Positions 41,550-50,249 of a stretch of DNA of 64,000 nucleotides are shown here, in pieces. The position numbers and the translations under genes were made by a program. The stretch's first letter is position 1, and each line of letters begins with the position of its first letter. The notes below the pieces were generated by a model. That model had not been told where the DNA came from. It searched no databases and was given only the letters and a program-made list of their open reading frames with translations. The DNA comes from JAEUIE01 sp047602475 (GTDB taxonomy: Bacteria; Planctomycetota; Planctomycetia; Gemmatales; HRBIN36). The DNA is taken from assembly GCA_047602475.1 (NCBI GenBank), contig JASGHE010000002.1:1736001-1800000 (forward strand), written 5' to 3'.

Positions 41550-41981
41550 ATGGGGTTCGACCTCGACTACGAGCGGTTGGTCTATCTCGACGCAGAGGAC
41601 TTGGCTGAGGACGGCATCGGCGAGGCATACGAGCGGTTGCTGCCCGAACTGCAGCGTTACCTCTTGCAGCCCGCGCGGGTGGAAGAGGTTTTGGACAAAG
41701 ACAAGGCGATCTACTCGGTGCGGTGCGGGGGCAAGGAGTACGCCATCTACGGCCTTGGGTTGAGTGAGGACGGCGGCGGGAGTTGGGGGCGTGCCACTGT
41801 CGCGTTCTTCGCCCTTGTTAACGGGCAACTCGCCCACAGCGAGTTCCGCTTCTACGCAATAAGCGGCGGGAACGACCTTGGGGGCATGTTCCTGACGCCT
41901 GCCCAATCGCTAGAAGCGAGGACGTCGCTCCCCAGTTCGACGGACTGGCCGTACTTTCCCAAGGACGAGCCGCCTTGGTAA
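41550..41981 (+). CDS. Small cassette-like gene, conserved hypothetical
   Basis: A 143-residue acidic soluble protein: GFDLDYERLVYLDAEDLAED, GIGEAYERLLPELQRYL, SVRCGGKEYAIYGLGL, and a C-terminal FRFYAISGGNDLGGMFL plus DWPYFPKDEPPW. The regular motifs suggest a defined small domain, but I cannot name the family. GGAGGG lies 9 bases before ATG 41550. It is flanked by attC-like sequence on the left and by a partial attC-like segment (42001-42069, right core GTTCGGC) on the right. Confidence 0.7.
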   Translation: MGFDLDYERLVYLDAEDLAEDGIGEAYERLLPELQRYLLQPARVEEVLDKDKAIYSVRCGGKEYAIYGLGLSEDGGGSWGRATVAFFALVNGQLAHSEFRFYAISGGNDLGGMFLTPAQSLEARTSLPSSTDWPYFPKDEPPW

Positions 41982-42000
41982 GGACAGCATCACGAGCGTC

Positions 42001-42069
42001 GGCCGTGGTGGCGGTTCTGGCGGTAGGCAGCGAAGGCCAAACCACGGCTGCTAAGCTGAGTCGTTCGGC
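42001..42069 (+). repeat. Partial attC-like segment
   Basis: GGCCGTGGT near the left pairs with ACCACGGC further on, and the segment ends GTCGTTCGGC, the same right core as the full copies. The left GCCGAAC core is missing, so it may be a degraded site. Confidence 0.35.
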
Positions 42070-42109
42070 AGACATCACATACCGGAAGTCACACCTAGGG
42101 GACCAAAAG

Positions 42110-42451
42110 ATGGCGAAGTACCTTATCTCTTTCCCAGCGAAGGCCATGGACGTCCCCGCTGAGGAGATGACTGCCGTCAGTGCAGAGTCCCATGCGGTCA
42201 TCCACGAGGCGAAGGAAGCCGGCGTCTATGTGTTTGGAGGTGGTATCAATACGGATGTCGCGCCGCAGATGGTCGCAGTTGACGGCACCGTCACGAACGA
42301 GACCTACCCGCAGACCAGGGAGTTCGATGGGGGCTTCTGCGTCCTGGAACTGCCCTCCCGTGAAGCTGCTGTGCGGTGGGCCGCGAAGATCGCCGCTGCC
42401 TGCCGCTGCTCGCAGGAACTCCGCGAGTTCGGGTACGATCCGGAAAGTTGA
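42110..42451 (+). CDS. YCII-related (DGPF-type) domain protein
   Basis: A 113-residue protein with the YCII/DGPF alpha-beta layout: KYLISFPAKAMDVP, then a helix (HAVIHEAKEAGVYVFGGGIN), DGTVTNETYPQTREFDGGFC and the final strand/helix FCVLELPSREAAVRWAAKIA. YCII-like proteins are dimeric ferredoxin-like folds of mostly unknown function, sometimes encoded next to sigma factors. The ATG at 42110 is preceded by GGGGACC. It starts 41 bases after a GTTCGGC junction, continuing the cassette-like series. Confidence 0.8.
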   Translation: MAKYLISFPAKAMDVPAEEMTAVSAESHAVIHEAKEAGVYVFGGGINTDVAPQMVAVDGTVTNETYPQTREFDGGFCVLELPSREAAVRWAAKIAAACRCSQELREFGYDPES

Positions 42452-42465
42452 CCGGCAGGCGAGTC

Positions 42466-42615
42466 ATGTCGTTCGGCGCGGCGTGCCTGTTCGTTCTGCC
42501 CCTCTCAAGAGAGTTGCGACTTGTTCTGATCGCGTTGTATGTGGCACCGGCTACTGCTGTCGTATGGTACTGGGCCGCATGCTTTGACGGCTTCGTGTAC
42601 AACAATTGGCCATAA
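42466..42615 (+). CDS. Possible very small membrane protein
   Basis: A 49-codon frame whose start codon lies 5 bases before the GTTCGGC junction (42471-42477), so the junction forms its first codons. A hydrophobic centre (LRLVLIALYVAPATAVVWYW) could form one membrane helix. No ribosome site is clear. It may be a real cassette-borne membrane peptide or a chance frame. Confidence 0.3.
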   Translation: MSFGAACLFVLPLSRELRLVLIALYVAPATAVVWYWAACFDGFVYNNWP

Positions 42616-42761
42616 TCCTGAAAAGGATGGTCAGGGCGGCTAACCCCAGATCGGGCTTGACCGATCTGGCGGTATCGGGCATAGACCGCTTCTTGATACG
42701 GGAATTACCATAGTGTGCGCCAGGATGGTGTCACCCGGTGATCGCCAAAAGGAGTAGGATC

Positions 42762-43517
42762 ATGCGTCGTTTTTGTGTTATCACCCTGATGTTAGCGGTA
42801 TGCGGTTCACTGACTGCGATCCATGCCGACGTGATCCCCGCCAACTCGGTCAGCACTTCGTTTACGGCAGAGACGACAGCGGTTGACCCGGCCAATCATC
42901 CGTATGCCGGGCTGAACTTCACCGGCTTCTCGAACTGGACGGTGACCCGCGGCAGCGTGGACCTGGTGAACCTGAACGGCGGTGCCAGGCAGTACTGGTT
43001 CGGCAACTATCAGGGCGCTACTCCCAGCTTCAGCTTTGTTGATCTGGATGGCACCTCCAGGCATTCGGGACAGATTACCAGTTCGGCGCTCACGCTGGCG
43101 CCGGGCAACTACAGTCTCTCGTTCGATGCGGCGGGCAATCTGGGCCGGCGTCCCAATTCGGAAGGTTTGACAGTACGCCTGAACGGGCTCGGCATCACCC
43201 AGCACTATGAGCTGGCATCCAGCGCCGGGTTCACGACCAAGACGATTGACTTTACGGTCACCAATCCCGCGACAATTGATGTGAGCTTCGCCAATGAGAG
43301 CGATGATCTGAGCACGCTCAATGACGACCAGGGCCCGTTGCTGGCGAACATCAGCTTGAACGGCCTGACGGCGGGTGCGGTAGCGGTGCCAGAACCGGCG
43401 ACGCTGATCCTTGCCGGTGGTGGGGCAGTGGGGTTGTTCATCGCTCACCGCTTCATGCCTAAGCGAAGAAAGCTGAAGAAGAAAAAGAAGAAGGTGGTTG
43501 AAGCTGTTGCGGTGTAG
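42762..43517 (+). CDS. PEP-CTERM sorting-domain exported protein
   Basis: A 251-residue protein. The N terminus is a signal peptide (RRFCVITLMLAVCGSLTAIH). The body is a beta-sandwich with HPYAGLNFTGFSNWTVTRGS and FGNYQGATPSFSFVDLDGTS, similar to choice-of-anchor exported proteins. The tail is VPEPATLILAGGGAVG, a membrane helix, and a long basic end (KRRKLKKKKKKVVE). AAGGAG lies 9 bases before ATG 42762. A family B repeat follows. Confidence 0.85.
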   Translation: MRRFCVITLMLAVCGSLTAIHADVIPANSVSTSFTAETTAVDPANHPYAGLNFTGFSNWTVTRGSVDLVNLNGGARQYWFGNYQGATPSFSFVDLDGTSRHSGQITSSALTLAPGNYSLSFDAAGNLGRRPNSEGLTVRLNGLGITQHYELASSAGFTTKTIDFTVTNPATIDVSFANESDDLSTLNDDQGPLLANISLNGLTAGAVAVPEPATLILAGGGAVGLFIAHRFMPKRRKLKKKKKKVVEAVAV

Positions 43518-43528
43518 AGCGGGATGGT

Positions 43529-43732
43529 TAGCCCCTGATAAGGGGCGACCGGGAAGTAGCTGGCAGCGCTAGCTGCCAGAATGGAATGAGCAAGAATCAG
43601 AGCCCCGTGAGAGGCGATTGGGATGAGGTGTCAGTTCCAATCGCCCCTTACGGGGCTCTTTTCGTATTGTCACTTTGAACTGGCAGCCAGCGCTGCCAGC
43701 TACTTCCGGGTCGCCCCCTATCGGGGGCTGCA
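43529..43732. repeat. Family B nested-palindrome repeat, copy 2
   Basis: Same plan as 4057-4261 (TAGCCCCTGATAAGGGGCGA...TATCGGGGGCTG, inner hairpins AGCTGGCAGCGC and GAGCCCCGTGAGAGGCGATT). It lies between the convergent PEP-CTERM and ftsK genes and could terminate both. Confidence 0.85.
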
Positions 43733-43737
43733 ATCAA

Positions 43738-46173
43738 CTAACTCGCTGCCGCCACCGTTTCGCCGGCCTTCATCGCTTCCCATTGCTCCATCTTGAGGAG
43801 CACCTCACGGGCATTGGAACCGTTATAGGGGCCGACGAAACCGTCTTCTGCCATGAAGTCGATGAGGCGAGCGCCATGGCCGTAGCCGATGCCGAGGGCG
43901 CGTTGGAGCAGCGAGACGGAGCCACGCTGTTCACGGATGATGATCTCGACCGCTTCGGGGTACATTTCGTCCCGTTCACGCAGCTGTTCCAATAGATCGC
44001 CGTTCTCGCCATCTCCGCCACGGGGTTTCTTGCCGGCGGTGTTGAGCTGAATTAACTCACGGGCATAGGCTGGCTGATCGGTTTCCAGATAGCTCACCAC
44101 CTGGGCGATGTCCCGATCGCTGGCGTAGGTTCCCTGGCCACGCACCATCGTGCTGGTGCCCGGCTGCAGGAAGAGCATATCGCCCTTGCCCAGCAGTTTC
44201 TCTGCGCCCATTTCATCGAGCACGACCCGGCTATCGGTGCGGCTGGCCACCTGGAAGCAGATACGGGCCGGCAAGTTCGACTTGATCAAGCCCGTGACCA
44301 CATCGACGGTCGGCTTCTGGGTAGCGATAACGAGGTGGATACCTGCTGCTCGTGACTTCTGGGCGAGACGGATAATGTGCCCTTCCACTTCCTTGCGGTT
44401 TTGCATCATGAGGTCAGCGAACTCATCGATGAAGAGGACGATGTAGGGCATGCGTTCCGGGATGCGAGCCTTCTCGTCGTCGTCAGCAGGTTTGACCCGC
44501 TTGTAGATTTCTTCGGGGGAGAGTTCGTTGTAGGCAGCGATGCTGCGGACCCGGGCACGCATCAGGATTTCGTAGCGCTCATCCATTTTGTCAACAGCCC
44601 ACGACAGAATGGCTTCCGCCTTCTTCATGTTGTTGACGACTGGATGCATGAGGTGTGGCACCTTGCCATACTCGCTCATTTCGAGCATCTTGGGGTCGAT
44701 CATGATCATGCGCACCTGGTCGGGGCGGCGGGTCATGAGCATGCTGAGCACGATAGTGTTCATGCACACGCTCTTGCCGGTACCGGTGCGGCCAGCGATG
44801 AGCAAGTGAGGCATTTCGGCCAGATCATAGACGAGCGGTTGGCCTTCGGTATCGCGGCCCAGGAAGAGCGGGATCTTGTACTTGTTCAGCTTCGGCCCGG
44901 CAGACATGATCACTTCACGGAGCTTCACCACGGAGCGGACATCGTTGGGAATCTCGATACCAACCGTGTCTTTGTTGGGCAGCGGAGCCACGACACGCAC
45001 CGAAGAGACCTTGAGCTTGAGAGCCAGATCGTCGGCGAGGCTGGTGACACGGCTCAGGCGCAGCCCGGTTTCGAGGGCGATCTCGAACTGGGTGATTACC
45101 GGGCCGGTGTTGATGCCGACGACTCGGACATTGATGCCAAAGTCGGAAAAGATCTGTTCGAGCTTGGCGGCCCGATCGCGCAGCCGTTGTTCATGTTCGG
45201 GCTGGTGATAGGGTGGCGGGGCCGGTTCTTCGAGGATTGAAAGGGGCGGGAACTGGTACTCGCCTTCCTGTTTGTAGACCTCGTCGGCAGCGTGCTCGGA
45301 AAGGGGCTTGGGGCCTTCGTTCTGTTGACTGGCCTGGTTGATGGTCAGCTTCTTGATCGAGGGCAGGTCCTTGAGTGAGAGTGTGGCTGCGACGGGTTGA
45401 TCGGCGGTATCATCGACATCGACTTCAGCATCTGCCTCGTCAGCTTCCTCTTCCTCGGCAGTGACGAGCTTGAGAGCTGGCTTGGTTTTATTCTTGCCGA
45501 CCTTGACGGGCTGATCGGCATGACGGATGGGAATGGTATCGAGAGGCGATTCCTTACCGGCCAGCGTCTTAGGCTTCATGGGCTGGGTTGAAAAGGAGAT
45601 CGGGTTGGATGGTATCCGATCTTTCATGTCGGCAATCAAGGTACGAATCGCTTTCAACAGAGCAGGGGCACACCAATCGAAGGCGAGTGCCAAGCCAGTC
45701 AGAAAGACGACGAGGGCGCTGACAAAGACCCAGGTTGGTGTCAGGTACGAAACGAGCACCTGGTTGAGGGTACTTCCCAAGAGCCCACCTGATCCACTGG
45801 CCGAATGCCATTGTGCGTTAAGCGTCCAATTCCCCAAGTGGGCGAGGAGAGCGATGCTGGGGACGAGGAGTTGGCAACCGAGCAGGCGATAAATCCAGGT
45901 GCCGGGTTGATTACGGAGAAGGAGGGCCATGCCGGACAGGTACCAGACCGCCAGGGCAGGGTAGATGGCCCAGCCGAGGAGATAATAGAGTTGAGCGCTG
46001 ACCCAGGCTCCGGGGTAACTCAAGAGGTTGTGAGCGGAGGCATGCACGGGGGCACCCAGCGGGCGCACCGGATCGAGCGGATCGAAGGTGACGAGCGCAG
46101 CGACAGTGGCAAACCATGCTGCCAGGAGCACGATGCCGACGATATCGTAGAAGCGATGACGCTTGGCTTTCAT
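43738..46173 (-). CDS. ftsK: DNA translocase FtsK/SpoIIIE
   Basis: An 811-residue membrane-anchored dsDNA translocase that segregates chromosome termini at division. Four N-terminal transmembrane helices lie within about residues 10-180. An acidic linker (VTAEEEEADEADAEVDV) is followed by the alpha domain and the RecA-like motor (Walker A AGRTGTGKS near residue 461, Walker B YIVLFIDEFADLMMQN). A winged-helix gamma domain for KOPS/SRS recognition ends the protein (EIIIREQRGSVSLLQRALGI, YGHGARLIDFMAEDGFVG). The ATG at 46173 (KAKRHRFYDIVGIVLLAAW) is preferred to 46263. Normal length for the family. Divergent from trmL. Confidence 0.95.
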   Translation of the reverse strand: MKAKRHRFYDIVGIVLLAAWFATVAALVTFDPLDPVRPLGAPVHASAHNLLSYPGAWVSAQLYYLLGWAIYPALAVWYLSGMALLLRNQPGTWIYRLLGCQLLVPSIALLAHLGNWTLNAQWHSASGSGGLLGSTLNQVLVSYLTPTWVFVSALVVFLTGLALAFDWCAPALLKAIRTLIADMKDRIPSNPISFSTQPMKPKTLAGKESPLDTIPIRHADQPVKVGKNKTKPALKLVTAEEEEADEADAEVDVDDTADQPVAATLSLKDLPSIKKLTINQASQQNEGPKPLSEHAADEVYKQEGEYQFPPLSILEEPAPPPYHQPEHEQRLRDRAAKLEQIFSDFGINVRVVGINTGPVITQFEIALETGLRLSRVTSLADDLALKLKVSSVRVVAPLPNKDTVGIEIPNDVRSVVKLREVIMSAGPKLNKYKIPLFLGRDTEGQPLVYDLAEMPHLLIAGRTGTGKSVCMNTIVLSMLMTRRPDQVRMIMIDPKMLEMSEYGKVPHLMHPVVNNMKKAEAILSWAVDKMDERYEILMRARVRSIAAYNELSPEEIYKRVKPADDDEKARIPERMPYIVLFIDEFADLMMQNRKEVEGHIIRLAQKSRAAGIHLVIATQKPTVDVVTGLIKSNLPARICFQVASRTDSRVVLDEMGAEKLLGKGDMLFLQPGTSTMVRGQGTYASDRDIAQVVSYLETDQPAYARELIQLNTAGKKPRGGDGENGDLLEQLRERDEMYPEAVEIIIREQRGSVSLLQRALGIGYGHGARLIDFMAEDGFVGPYNGSNAREVLLKMEQWEAMKAGETVAAAS

Positions 46174-46318
46174 ACTTGGTCGTTCCCCCTGCCGGGCGTG
46201 CTTGTCAGCGCGCACGACAGACCACCAGGATGTCAGAGTTATCCCACACTTGTATTCCACCACGTTCCCGGCAGAATGAGAGATGACGGCGCACCGATTT
46301 CATGGAAGTTCCTGGTCA

Positions 46319-46806
46319 ATGGCAACGACAGCACCGATCCTGCACATAGCGATGGTGGAACCGGATATCGCACCGAACGTGGGGACTGTGGCGCGGAATG
46401 CGCCGCTGCCACCGGCGTTAGACTTCACCTCATCGGTAAACTCGGCTTTCGGCTCAATGACAAAGCGCTGCGTCGGGCCGGGCTCGATTACTGGCAGCAT
46501 GTCGATCTGCATCAGCATCTTTCGTGGGATGAGTTCCGGGCAGCGTATCCTGATCTGAGCTGTTATGCATTGAGCGACAAAGTGAGTAGACCCTATACGA
46601 CGATCTCGTTTAAGGCTGGTGATTGTCTGGTGCTGGGGAGCGAGACACAGGGCTTGCCGGAGAGGTTGTTGCATGGGCCGGGGGCGTTACCGAGTTGTAC
46701 GATCCCGATGCCGACCGGTCATGTGCGGTGCATCAATGTGGCAATGGCGGCGGGGATTGTAACGTATGAGGCCCTGCGGCAGATCAATCTAATTGGTAAA
46801 GTGTAG
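46319..46806 (+). pseudogene. trmL: tRNA (cytidine(34)-2'-O)-methyltransferase TrmL, frameshifted
   Basis: A SPOUT-class methyltransferase that 2'-O-methylates the wobble nucleotide of tRNA-Leu. The first frame gives ILHIAMVEPDIAPNVGTVAR (motif 1 region). The second frame, from about 46399, continues LHLIGKLGFRLNDKALRRAG, DCLVLGSETQGLPERLL (motif 2) and RCINVAMAAGIVTYEALRQ (motif 3, knot). Adding one T in the GAATGCGCC stretch near 46399 restores a single protein of about 161 residues. All three SAM-binding segments survive, so a sequencing error or very recent frameshift is likely. Confidence 0.8.
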
Positions 46807-46944
46807 CGATTATGACGGCCAAGTGTCTTTCATCAGTTCTTGCACGGCAGTCTGTGCTTTCCCACTTGAGTGAAGTTCAGAAGGCTGCATGCGAGGGGTG
46901 AATTGGACGATAGAGAGGAGTCTATCACTTCGTGAAGCTGCTCC

Positions 46945-47241
46945 ATGCCCCCGGCTGTATTCTCCACGACATCCTTCGTTGAATTAGAGCAGTTCATGCT
47001 CCAGACGCTGTGTCACCACGAGCGATTGGAAGTGGGGCTGGTGCAGATCAAACGTACGTTCATGCGGCAGGGTGCTGAAATTATCGGGCTGGTTATCAGA
47101 GTTCAAGGCCCTCGGCTCATGAGAAGTCATGCAATATGGGCCGAGCGCGAGAATCGCATCCTCTTTTACGATTCGGCTGGGCACAGGTTTGCAGTGGTGA
47201 AATTGTCGGAATCGCCGGAAATAGCACAGTTCGCTGCCTAG
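46945..47241 (+). CDS. Conserved hypothetical protein
   Basis: A 98-residue soluble protein of mixed alpha/beta appearance (FVELEQFMLQTLCHHERLEV, LVIRVQGPRLMRSHAIWAER, ILFYDSAGHRFAVVKL). No known domain. A single purine-rich stretch before the ATG gives weak start support. It lies alone between trmL and the glycine-rich pair. Confidence 0.6.
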   Translation: MPPAVFSTTSFVELEQFMLQTLCHHERLEVGLVQIKRTFMRQGAEIIGLVIRVQGPRLMRSHAIWAERENRILFYDSAGHRFAVVKLSESPEIAQFAA

Positions 47242-47510
47242 CAAAGATGATAGCTGCAAGGTCTACCCTCGCCAGCCTTTCGGGCTATCATTGCGGGTGG
47301 TACAATAAATAAGGGCTAGGTCAGCGGCCCTTAGCAAAAATAGTGTTAAGCTGGCTAAAGTTCGCTTGACTGGGAAGCCACTACCGTTCAAGATCATAGT
47401 AACGGGAAACTACGCACTTCTGTGAACGATTCAGTTCCTGGAATTCAACGACCGGAATGGACTGGCGGCGTTGGGGAATCATGGATGATGGAGATTTTGA
47501 TGGGTGTGAT

Positions 47511-48071
47511 ATGAACAAGCTTGTCTGGCTGGGCCTTGCATCGATGGTAGTACTAGCGTTCCCCGAGGGAGCGTTTGCGCAACCATCCCGCCAGTTACCT
47601 GGTACTCGGCCATATCTTCCTGGCTCTCCGCCTATCAATCAGACACCTCTTAACCCCCGAACCCGTGCCGCGGCCAGTGCGGTCGGTGTGGAGTCGACAG
47701 ATTTCTATGGTAAAAAGGGATACCCGAAAGTACTGGGCGACGCGATTGAATCGCAGACCACCGGCGGTGCCGCAGGCGGCGTCAGCGCATCGGGCGGCAG
47801 TATCTCTGGCGGCTCCATTAGCGGCGGAAGCATCAGTGGAAGCATCTCCGGCGGACTCAGCGGCGGAGCAGGCGGAGCTGGTGGCGGCTTGAGCGGCGGC
47901 GGCTTAGTCGGCGGCTTCGGTATCGGCAATGCTAATGGAAATGGCAATGCTCTTGGACAAGCGAATACTGGAATTACCGGCGGTGGTTTCAGCGGCATGG
48001 GGCCCAAGGGCTTCGGCTTCGGTGGAACGCCGGCCTTGGAAGACTCTTCCTTGCGATGGAACAGGAAATAA
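47511..48071 (+). CDS. Secreted glycine-rich protein, tandem paralogue 1
   Basis: A 186-residue exported protein with a signal peptide (residues 1-24) and a constant segment of about 63 residues that starts QPSRQLPGTRPYLPGSPP and runs to IESQTTGG. A Gly/Ser repeat region follows (SISGGSISGGSISGS) and a conserved C-terminal GPKGFGFGGTP. The constant segment is identical in the next gene (48114-48653) although codons differ widely, so it is under strong protein-level selection. The Gly-rich region varies. Function unknown; it may be a matrix or surface-layer component. ATG 47511 is chosen from the signal peptide. Confidence 0.8.
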   Translation: MNKLVWLGLASMVVLAFPEGAFAQPSRQLPGTRPYLPGSPPINQTPLNPRTRAAASAVGVESTDFYGKKGYPKVLGDAIESQTTGGAAGGVSASGGSISGGSISGGSISGSISGGLSGGAGGAGGGLSGGGLVGGFGIGNANGNGNALGQANTGITGGGFSGMGPKGFGFGGTPALEDSSLRWNRK

Positions 48072-48113
48072 CCCCATCGGTTCGGTAACACAGAACATTG
48101 AGCGAGGTGACAC

Positions 48114-48653
48114 ATGAAACGACTAATCGCATTGTTAATGGCTATCGCGGCATGGTTTGTCCTGGCCCCTGAATCGGCACAGGCTCAGCCATCCCGACAA
48201 TTGCCCGGCACCAGGCCCTATCTGCCCGGCTCGCCCCCGATTAATCAGACTCCCCTCAATCCCCGCACTCGCGCAGCTGCCAGTGCTGTTGGTGTGGAAT
48301 CGACCGATTTCTACGGCAAGAAAGGCTACCCCAAGGTGTTGGGTGATGCCATCGAATCGCAGACCACTGGAGGCAGCGCAGCTTCCGGCGTTTCGGGTGC
48401 CAATACTGGCGTATCGGGTGTTCAGGCCTCGGGCAGCTCCGGCTTCCAGGGCAACACTGGTAATCAAATCGGACAGAACGGCGGAGGCACCGTGCTCGGC
48501 GGACTCTTTGGCGGCGGTGGTGGTGGCGGTTTCAACGCGCCCGGCAACGGCTTTTCCGGTGGCGCGTTTACAGGAGTCGTGCCGAAGGGTTTTGGTTTCG
48601 GCGGCACACCTGAATACAGTCGATCCTGGACTGCACCAATGAATGGCAAATAG
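48114..48653 (+). CDS. Secreted glycine-rich protein, tandem paralogue 2
   Basis: A 179-residue paralogue of the gene at 47511. It has a different signal peptide (IALLMAIAAWFVLAPESAQA), the same constant segment (QPSRQLPGTRPYLPGSPP to IESQTTGG), a variable Ser/Asn/Gly-rich region (GGGTVLGGLFGGGGGGG) and the conserved PKGFGFGGTP near the end. The start follows GAGGTGAC 3 bases upstream. It is 42 bases downstream of paralogue 1 and ends at a strong terminator, so the two form one transcription unit. Confidence 0.85.
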   Translation: MKRLIALLMAIAAWFVLAPESAQAQPSRQLPGTRPYLPGSPPINQTPLNPRTRAAASAVGVESTDFYGKKGYPKVLGDAIESQTTGGSAASGVSGANTGVSGVQASGSSGFQGNTGNQIGQNGGGTVLGGLFGGGGGGGFNAPGNGFSGGAFTGVVPKGFGFGGTPEYSRSWTAPMNGK

Positions 48654-48671
48654 TTCATCCCGATTCAAGAT

Positions 48672-48708
48672 AAAACCCACTGGCAATGCCAGTGGGTTTT
48701 TCTTTGTC
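48672..48708 (+). terminator. Rho-independent terminator of the glycine-rich pair
   Basis: A perfect 13-bp stem (AAAACCCACTGGC with its complement) with an AAT loop followed by a T-rich tract (TTTTTCTTTG) 18 bases after the stop. Confidence 0.9.
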
Positions 48709-48839
48709 GATTATGCTGCCTGAAATCGCAGTTGACTTGAACCCGTCGAGCCCGGTTTCAATCCTCAGATTTGAAACGACTCACGTCCAAGGCAACCTGT
48801 TCTGGACCATCCCCAGCCTATCCCAGTAACGGGAAGACT

Positions 48840-48950
48840 TTAGTTATCCTGATTCTTACGGACAACGAACAGAACAGCAACGAGGCCTACCAGCACCAAT
48901 ACCAGGATGCCCATGTAGATCCAAAAGTTGTTCTGAATAAAATCCATCAT
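48840..48950 (-). CDS. Very small single-pass membrane protein
   Basis: A 36-residue frame, MMDFIQNNFW leading into one helix (MGILVLVLVGLVAVLFVV) and a basic end (RKNQDN). CCAGGAG lies 9 bases upstream of the first ATG on the minus strand, a strong ribosome site. The compact gene resembles other tiny membrane peptides in this window (61649, 63781). Function unknown. Confidence 0.6.
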   Translation of the reverse strand: MMDFIQNNFWIYMGILVLVLVGLVAVLFVVRKNQDN

Positions 48951-49113
48951 GTTCAGTTGCTCCTGGTGAAGAGACCTCGAATCGAGGCATAAGAGGAAAA
49001 AGTTCAACGTGGCATACCACGCTACACGCTCTTGATTACAGGAAATACCATCGAAAAGCAAGCAGGAAAGATCAGGAAGGCACAGATTCTTGGGATGGGC
49101 GTCGTCTCATTGC

Positions 49114-50139
49114 CTAGTGAGTGGAAAACGCCGCCCGCAGCAGGCGATCGCGTACGGCGAGCCATTCAGGAAGGTCGGGAGGCAAGGTGGCAAAAATACG
49201 CGCCGGGTTAAGCAGATCGAGCGTGTGGAGTGTGGCGTAGAATCGCTGCGAATATTTCACGGGATCGGGCGGCAACGGCATGACGATCACTTTACCAGAG
49301 GGTGCAAAGGCATCCCGGCTTCCAATGGGAACCCAGCCCACTCTTTGACCGGTGGTCACCATTTGTTCCACCAGGTGCCTGCCGCTCTCGTTGGATTCAG
49401 TCAGTTCCAGAGGTGAATAGGGTGAATAGTGCCGTTCCATCATGCCGGGCGAAAGCATCGGCTGACCTTGTTCTGCTTGAATCTTGGCTACCTGTTCCAC
49501 GCGGCGGCCCAGTGTTTGTTCAATGGCATCCACGCCGATCATGCCGGGGCGCAGCAAACGGGGAGCGGGCACAGATAAATCGATCACGGTGGATTCGATT
49601 CCGCGCGGAGTCGGCCCGCCATCAAGGAGCATGTGGATGCGGCCTTCCAGGTTGCGCAGAACGTGCTTGGCTTCGGTGGGCGAGAGGCGACTGGAGCGGT
49701 TGGCGCTGGGAGCGGCGATCGGAAGGTCAATGGCTTGTAACAGCGCCTGAGCTACCGGATGTGCCGGCACTCGTACCGCCACAGTTTGGCCTCCGCCAGT
49801 GACGGTAGCAGGCACGCACGGTTTTTTGGGGAGCACCAGGGTCATCGGCCCTGGCCAGAACCGCTCGGCTAACCGTTTGGCTTCTTCCGGCCAGCAAAGC
49901 GCCACCTGATGGACCGCTTCTGCATGGGGAAGGTGAACAATAAGGGGATTCTTGGCGGGTCGGCCCTTAGCGTTGAAAATGCCCTGCGCCGCTTCAGCAT
50001 CGATTGCGTTGGCCCCGATGCCGTAAACGGTTTCCGTCGGGAACGCCACCAGGCCGCCCCGTCGCAGCACGTCAACAGCCTGGCTAATCACTTCAGGTTC
50101 CGGATGTTCCGGATGAATTGTTAATACTTGCGTCTCCAT
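49114..50139 (-). CDS. sua5: L-threonylcarbamoyladenylate synthase (Sua5/YrdC)
   Basis: A 341-residue Sua5-type enzyme that makes threonylcarbamoyl-AMP from Thr, ATP and bicarbonate for tRNA t6A37 modification. The YrdC domain is in residues about 1-210: GGLVAFPTETVYGIGANA, KGRPAKNPLIVH, FWPGPMTLVL, VAVRVPAHPVAQALL and PIAAPSANRSSRLSPT. A C-terminal Sua5 domain follows (SPGMMERHYSPYSPLEL and on). The start codon ATG at 50139 begins ETQVLTIHPEHPEPE. Essential in most bacteria. Divergent from pdxH. Confidence 0.93.
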   Translation of the reverse strand: METQVLTIHPEHPEPEVISQAVDVLRRGGLVAFPTETVYGIGANAIDAEAAQGIFNAKGRPAKNPLIVHLPHAEAVHQVALCWPEEAKRLAERFWPGPMTLVLPKKPCVPATVTGGGQTVAVRVPAHPVAQALLQAIDLPIAAPSANRSSRLSPTEAKHVLRNLEGRIHMLLDGGPTPRGIESTVIDLSVPAPRLLRPGMIGVDAIEQTLGRRVEQVAKIQAEQGQPMLSPGMMERHYSPYSPLELTESNESGRHLVEQMVTTGQRVGWVPIGSRDAFAPSGKVIVMPLPPDPVKYSQRFYATLHTLDLLNPARIFATLPPDLPEWLAVRDRLLRAAFSTH

Positions 50140-50249
50140 GGTTTCATTCTATGGAGGGGACAGCGGTGGACGAGTCTGAATGCCAATAGGGATCGGCCAA
50201 CACATCATCTCCCGTATGAATACAATAACCGCCAGGAGTAGAGCCCGAA

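Noticed and set aside
47760..47910. Gly/Ser-coding short direct repeats as a separate mobile or VNTR element
   Set aside because: They are in-frame codon repeats of a glycine-rich protein and need no extra explanation.
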